The notes beneath the pieces were generated by a model, which did not search any database, was not told where the DNA came from, and was given only the letters and a program-made list of their open reading frames with translations. A program made the translations under genes and the position numbers. Shown here one piece after another: positions 58,295 to 64,000 of a DNA stretch of 64,000 bases (positions within the stretch are counted from its first letter, which is position 1; every line of letters begins with the position of its first letter). The stretch lies in assembly GCA_012295275.1 (NCBI GenBank), contig CM022678.1:7203059-7267058 (forward strand), given 5' to 3'. The stretch comes from Chrysomallon squamiferum (Eukaryota; Mollusca; Gastropoda; Neomphalida; Peltospiridae).

Positions 58295-58365
<71 letters not shown>
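58295..58365. repeat. (GA)n microsatellite
   Basis: About 70 bp of AG dinucleotides at the end of a purine-rich stretch. Confidence 0.95.
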
Positions 58366-58367
<2 letters not shown>

Positions 58368-59179
58368 GAGAGGGGTATTTACTATATTGTCATTCCACGA
58401 TATTTCAAACGAAAAACATTAATTTTTTTTATTTTTATGTTTTTCATCTTATTTCATTTATTTAATTATACACTTGTATTACGCATATAAAATGGTAACA
58501 ACAACAACAACAACAACAACTTCAAAAACCGACGATAGTGACTATACTCTATACGGCGAGGATACAAAACCTACACAGATCGAGTCCCTAGTTTACTGGA
58601 TGGAATAAAACATTATAGTAAATTAAGACTTTCAAGAAAAATGTACATGAACGTCATTCACATATGATATCATAATGACTGCATGTTTTAGAAATATGCC
58701 TACGTTTCATTACTGCGAATAACCGAAACACAGCACTGCATTCCTGAGAAAAAGGGTAAAAAAAGAGGCGATCAAGCTATTGATGTCGCCTGCACTATGA
58801 ATCTGACGAAGACAAACGAACATTCACGAAAGCGTTCGGTATGAATCGTGAAACGTATTAGAACGATTCGTAGCTTAAAAATAAAAATCTGCCCATTTTA
58901 TGAATGGCTTGATCTTGAATTATATGCAAATTTAAAATCATTAATTAATGTACGTATACAGTCAACTAATTTATGTTTAATTTTTCTTCTTCTTCTTCTT
59001 CTTCTTATTGTTGTTGTTGTTGTTATTATTATTATTAAACGTAATATTATTAAGAGCAGTATTAATATTAGTATTAGAATTAATATTAATAATATTTGTA
59101 GTTGTAGTTCTAGTACAAGTTATAAAAAAACTCGTTGTACTAGAATTAGTATTTTTATATTAGTATAATTATAATTAAT

Positions 59180-59794
59180 ATTAATAATAGTGCTTATAGG
59201 TGTAGTAATAATAGAAGCAGTGGAAACAGAAGTAGCAGTAATAGTCGTTGTAGTAAAATTAGTGAACATATAAGAGCTGAAGTAGTTGTAGTGGTTGTGG
59301 TAGTAGTAGTACTAATAGTTTTAGTAGCAGTAACATTAGTTTTAGTATTAATAGTAGTAGCAGTAATAACAGTAGTCGTAGTAGTAGAAGCAGAAATAGT
59401 AGTAGAAGTAACAGTAGTAGTAGTAGTAATAACAACAGCAGCAGTATATAGTCACTATACTAATAGAATATGTAGTAGAATTATTTTGTTCTAGTAGTGA
59501 TTGTATTAAAAATAGGATTAGTAATAGCAGTAATAGTAGTAGTAATAGTAGTAGAAGTAGTAGTAAGAGTAACAGTAGTAGTAGTAATAGCATTAGTAGA
59601 ATAAGTAGTAGTAATAGTAGTAATAATAACAGTAATAGTAGTAGTAGTAGTAGTGGTAATAGTAATAGTAGTAATAACAGTAGTAGTAATATAGTAGTTG
59701 TTATAGTAGTACTAATATTAACAGTAGTAATATTAGTAAAAATAGTATAACAGTAGTGGTAATAGAAGTAGTAGTAGTAGAAGTAGTAGTAGTG

Positions 59795-59852
<58 letters not shown>

Positions 59853-59853
59853 C
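59180..59853. repeat. Degenerate TAG/TAA trinucleotide tract
   Basis: About 670 bp built almost entirely of TAG, TAA, CAG and AGC-like triplets with periodic substitutions, ending in a pure (TAG)n run at 59799-59852. It is open in several frames because of the composition and is not coding. Confidence 0.85.
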
Positions 59854-59889
59854 ATAGAAGAAGAAGAAAGAGAACAAACTAATAACAAT

Positions 59890-59960
59890 ACTAATCTGCT
59901 ACCAGGATTCGAACCCCCCCGCCGCCGCTCTTTACCAAACGTGGCAATCATTTCGATCAA
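59890..59960 (-). mobile_element. tRNA-like 3' half, possible SINE remnant
   Basis: On the minus strand GGTTCGAATCCTGGTAGCAG occurs: GGTTCGAATCC is a perfect tRNA B-box (T-loop). The upstream sequence has no convincing A-box or cloverleaf, and simple repeats follow, as in tRNA-derived SINE tails. Weakly supported. Confidence 0.3.
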
Positions 59961-60412
59961 TTTATTTCTACCGTCTTTGTTTACAGAAACCAGCGACCCC
60001 ATTATTTTCCAATCTGCACGTCACACGCTTGACAGCGTGTCATAGAGGGCAGCACTGAGCTGGGGAACGTGGTCAGGTTTATGAGTGAGATTTAGGAAAT
60101 ATCTGACATGAATTGGCGTTAGCGTATTGACCTACTATCCTGTCGTTTTTTTTTTTTAGTCGAAGCAGTGTGTGCGTAGTTATTTGTGTGTGGATGTCGT
60201 TGTTGTATGTGGCTGTGTGTGTGCGTGTGAGTGTGCGTGTGTGTGTGTCTGTGTGTGTGGGGGGATATATGGGTTTATATATTTATGTATTTGTGTGTGT
60301 ATATATGTATGTGTGTATGGTTTTGTGTGTGTGTGTGTGTGTGGTTAAATGGGTTTATATATTTATGTATTTGTTTGTGTATATATATAATTATGTATGT
60401 ATGGGTTTTTTA

Positions 60413-60445
<33 letters not shown>

Positions 60446-60518
60446 TGTGTGAGAATCTATTTCTGTGTCAGTATGTGATTGTATATATATTTGAATGTGT
60501 GTTCTGTATGTATAAATT

Positions 60519-60521
<3 letters not shown>

Positions 60522-60603
<82 letters not shown>
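60522..60603. repeat. (GA)n microsatellite
   Basis: About 80 bp of GA dinucleotides between GT-rich and AT-rich repeats. Confidence 0.95.
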
Positions 60604-60608
<5 letters not shown>

Positions 60609-61160
60609 CCAAATATATATATATATAAATAGCTTGTATGCTCATGAAAGAATACGAAATATAGTAGATATAGTATATTATAGTATATATATATATATAT
60701 ACACACGAAATATAACAAATATTTAAATAAATGGTTAACACTGATACTAAAAAAAATCAAAAAAAAAACAAACAAACAACGTCAGCGATGAAGAAAACAA
60801 CGAGGTATCCAACATCAACCAAACACTGCATGGTTCGCAGTCGATTACGCCAACAAGCGACATGCAGAAATATTCACCTTTCCAATTAACACGCACGCAC
60901 GCTCACAAAGGAAACTACATCTACCTGATTAATTAGTTTTCATTCTGCTATGACTACAGACAAACAACAATCGTTGAGCAAGCGTTAATTAAAGTAAGGT
61001 GCAGACAAATAATGATAATGATAAGAATAATAATAATAATAAAAATAATAATAAATAAACAGAGCTCGTTGCTAACAACACCAGCTGGCGTAAACAAACG
61101 AAGTAAAACCATTGTGTGTTCGACTGGTAACTGGGTTCACGGGTGGGTCAGTATAAATAG

Positions 61161-61169
61161 GGTACCCGG
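61161..61169 (+). promoter_or_regulatory. TATA box and first exon start of right-hand gene
   Basis: TATAAATAG lies in the GC-richer segment GGGTCAGTATAAATAGGGTA (about 61155). A non-coding first exon is inferred from about 61190 to 61273, ending TTTCAAG before GTAAGATTTAGG. The exact TATA position may differ by a few bases. Confidence 0.55.
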
Positions 61170-61381
61170 CGAATACAGCGTCAGTTTGTAAGCGAAACAG
61201 CGGAGGAGATACACACACGTAGAGGAATTCTTTTGTTTTGTTTCTTGTATTTTGTTACCTGTGATATTTCAAGGTAAGATTTAGGAATTGAATTTATGGT
61301 TTTGTAGTAGTTGGAATTTTTGCATGTTTTAAAGATAATGATTTTGTAGGAAGCAAACTATATGTATCTTTTCTTTGGGGG

Positions 61382-61484
<103 letters not shown>

Positions 61485-62166
61485 ATCTCTCAACAGTTTT
61501 TCTTTCTCTCAGACTTGGTCTTTCTCTTTGTATCTATTTTATTTTCTTCTGTTATTTTTTTTTTTTTTTTTTGTCAAATGGTTATACACATTCTCTAATA
61601 TTTTTTCAAGTAATTATAATAACGCGTCTGTCCCTTGTGTACATTCATGTTTATACAACGCGTTTGTTGTCATTTCGTTGTCAAGCGTGTGTTTCAAAAC
61701 CTCATTTACATATTACGCAAAACCGTTTTAAACAAGCAGGTCATGTGACATATCGATCTGAAAGAAAATCGTTCTGTTCTATACGAGTATCAAAAGGATT
61801 AATTATTACACAATTCACAAAGCTGTGTTACGCAGCAGTCACGTGACCTTTACCCTTTTTGTACTTTACGTAATCTGTTATTTGAAAGGTAACGTTAGCA
61901 AGAACGTTATAGTTTCTTTTGTGTCAGTTAATATATCTTCAGGTTAAATTAAATATCAGTAATAATGATTATTTCATTTTGACCCTTGAAAAAATAAATC
62001 ATTAATACGTTTGTTCGCTTCATTTTTCTTTTCTTTCTTTCATTCTTTTAAAAAAATTTTTTTTATCAACAATGTTTGTTAAAATAGTCTAGAATTTATT
62101 TTTTTTTCATTTTCTTTCACAATTTTTCTCTTTTTCTATTTTGCCTTCGGTAGTCTAGAATTTTTT

Positions 62167-62612
<446 letters not shown>

Positions 62613-63333
62613 TATCTCTCTCTGTCACTTTATTTCTGTAACCGTTTATCTCTCGCTACAGGTAGTGTGTATGTTTCAGTCTTATCACTTCTTATCTGTC
62701 ACTGCCGAATTTAAACCTGTGCGTACGTCAATGTGTCTATCAGTGAGAAAATTACAAATAAGATAATTAGCTGATAAACTAATTTGTGTGAGCGTTAGTC
62801 TATAGCCCTGCAATACTGATAATTACTAATTTAACGTTATTTTTATATAGTTAGATATTTTTGTGTTATAAAATTATTATTTTTTTTTTTACATTTACAG
62901 TAATATAGTAGTTTAATTATTAAATTTTTGTAACGATATAGTGAGTTATTTGTTTTTATTAAATATCGTAATTGGTTATTACTTTTATAATAATAGAATG
63001 TATTTGTTGTTCTATAATAAAATAAATTGGTTATTTCTATATACTAATTATTTGTTATATGATACCGTGATTAGATATCTGTTTAAAATAACTGGTTATT
63101 TTTAATAATAATAATAATTTACTTAGTTATTTGTTTTATGACAAAAAAGGGAGTAATTAGTTGATAATAATATAATTAGTTGTTACAAAAAAGGGAGCAG
63201 TTAATTTATAATACTATAATTAGTTATTACTTTTACAATAACAAAGTTAATTACTATTTTATATAAAAAAAAAAAAAAAAAAAATAATGATAATTTCCAT
63301 ATTAATAATCTCGCGTTTGTTTCAGCTTCGACC

Positions 63334-64000
63334 ATGATGTTCAGCAACTACAACGACCAGGAACCATCGAGAGGTTACGGCCGATGTCATTCCAACGACA
63401 ACAGGTCGCGAAACATGGCGAAGGACGGCACCACCACCAACAACGGCAACCAGCTAGGAAGCGCTGTGAGCAGAGACCCCTACACCGGAGCAGAGTTACC
63501 TCCCGCGATCCACCGAACCCACATGACCGTCGGAGAGAGGAAACGTCTGCAGTGGGCGAAGGAACGCGGTGACGAAGAAATGATCTCGAACCCGTACGGA
63601 CACCAGAACAGGACGTACCAGAACACCAGCGCGTTGACCAGCCCCTTTTTCACAGAGAGCACCAGCAGCAGCAGCAGCATCAGCAGCAACAACGCCGTGA
63701 ACAGGAGCCCTAACCCCTCGGCGGCCAGGAGACCGTCGTTCGAATCCAGACAGCGATCGGCCGAGAGCAAAGCCAACAACCAATCAGCAGCCGACACGTA
63801 CGACCCGTGGGGTAAGCCAGGGGAGGCGCGTGCAACGATCCGGTTCTGAAAGCGAGGGAGCCCGCCGCGCAGTACGACTGCTTGGGTCGCCCCGTGCCGG
63901 AAGACGGCAACAACCTTCTGCTGCTTCAGGACTCGTTCGGGTCAAAGGTCAGGCAGCCGCAGACGACCGAAGACTCGAAGAAGGAGTGGATGGCGGACCT
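63334..64000 (+). CDS. Unidentified Ser/Asn-rich protein, N-terminal part, apparent 1-nt deletion
   Basis: The coding exon begins at 63326 after TTTGTTTCAG; the ATG is at 63334, with a second ATG immediately after. It is GC-rich and strongly coding, unlike its surroundings. The product begins MMFSNYNDQEPSRGYGRCHS, then has AVSRDPYTGAELPPAIHRTH, a basic MTVGERKRLQWAKERGDEE segment, Ser/Asn-rich linkers and DTYDPWGKPG. The frame then ends at TGA 63845-63847. In the next frame the protein continues convincingly (NDPVLKAREPAAQYDCLGRP, then EDSKKEWMADL) to the window edge, so one G seems missing from the GGGG run at 63820-63823. ERKRLQWAKE followed by a YDPWGKPG motif recalls centrosomal/ciliary coiled-coil proteins of the CCDC66 type, but this is a weak impression. 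Intron 1 is 61274-63325. Confidence 0.7.

Overview
The window is animal nuclear DNA: introns, GT/AG splice sites, TATA boxes and AATAAA signals, AT-rich and full of simple repeats. A lophotrochozoan such as a mollusc, perhaps a cephalopod, would fit the simple-repeat load and the gene content, but nothing in the sequence proves the taxon. All identifications come from reading translations by eye; no database search was done.

Layout. (1) 1-1728, minus strand: first three coding exons of a peroxisomal acyl-CoA oxidase (ACOX1-like), running off the left edge. (2) 1729-2407: short divergent promoter. (3) 2408-11034, plus strand: complete 11-exon EFHC1 (ciliary doublet-microtubule protein with three DM10 domains and a degenerate EF-hand), carrying two apparent 1-nt indels that cancel overall. 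(4) 11035-13140: gene-free spacer. (5) About 13140-56945: a tandem, same-strand cluster of 12 two-exon genes for small secreted precursor peptides, each with its own TATA box. There are seven family A copies (A1-A7), one B, one C and three D copies (D1-D3). C and D3 look broken. (6) 56946-61150: microsatellite-rich spacer. (7) 61151-64000: TATA promoter, non-coding first exon, 2-kb intron and 5' coding part of an unidentified Ser/Asn-rich protein that runs off the right edge and carries an apparent 1-nt deletion.

The cluster is the notable system. Every precursor has a signal peptide, an acidic spacer, a conserved helix-like segment ending in NLKR, a phase-1 intron at the same codon, a second acidic linker ending in a dibasic KR, and a cysteine-free, Gly/Arg/aromatic-rich cationic C-terminal peptide of about 40-50 residues that ends in Phe. 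I do not recognise the family. The architecture suggests secreted effectors released by furin/PC-type cleavage, with antimicrobial peptides the leading guess. The pro-regions are better conserved across families than the C-terminal peptides. Copies A2-A5 are nearly identical, which implies recent duplication or gene conversion.

Several structures suggest recombination or assembly trouble inside the array. Gene B has an intron homologous to A-type intergenic DNA. The A6-A7 spacer is an interdigitated mosaic of two different spacer segments. D3 exon 1 contains an insertion matching its own flanking sequence. A Tigger/pogo-type non-autonomous transposon sits in a 33-bp minisatellite between A7 and B.
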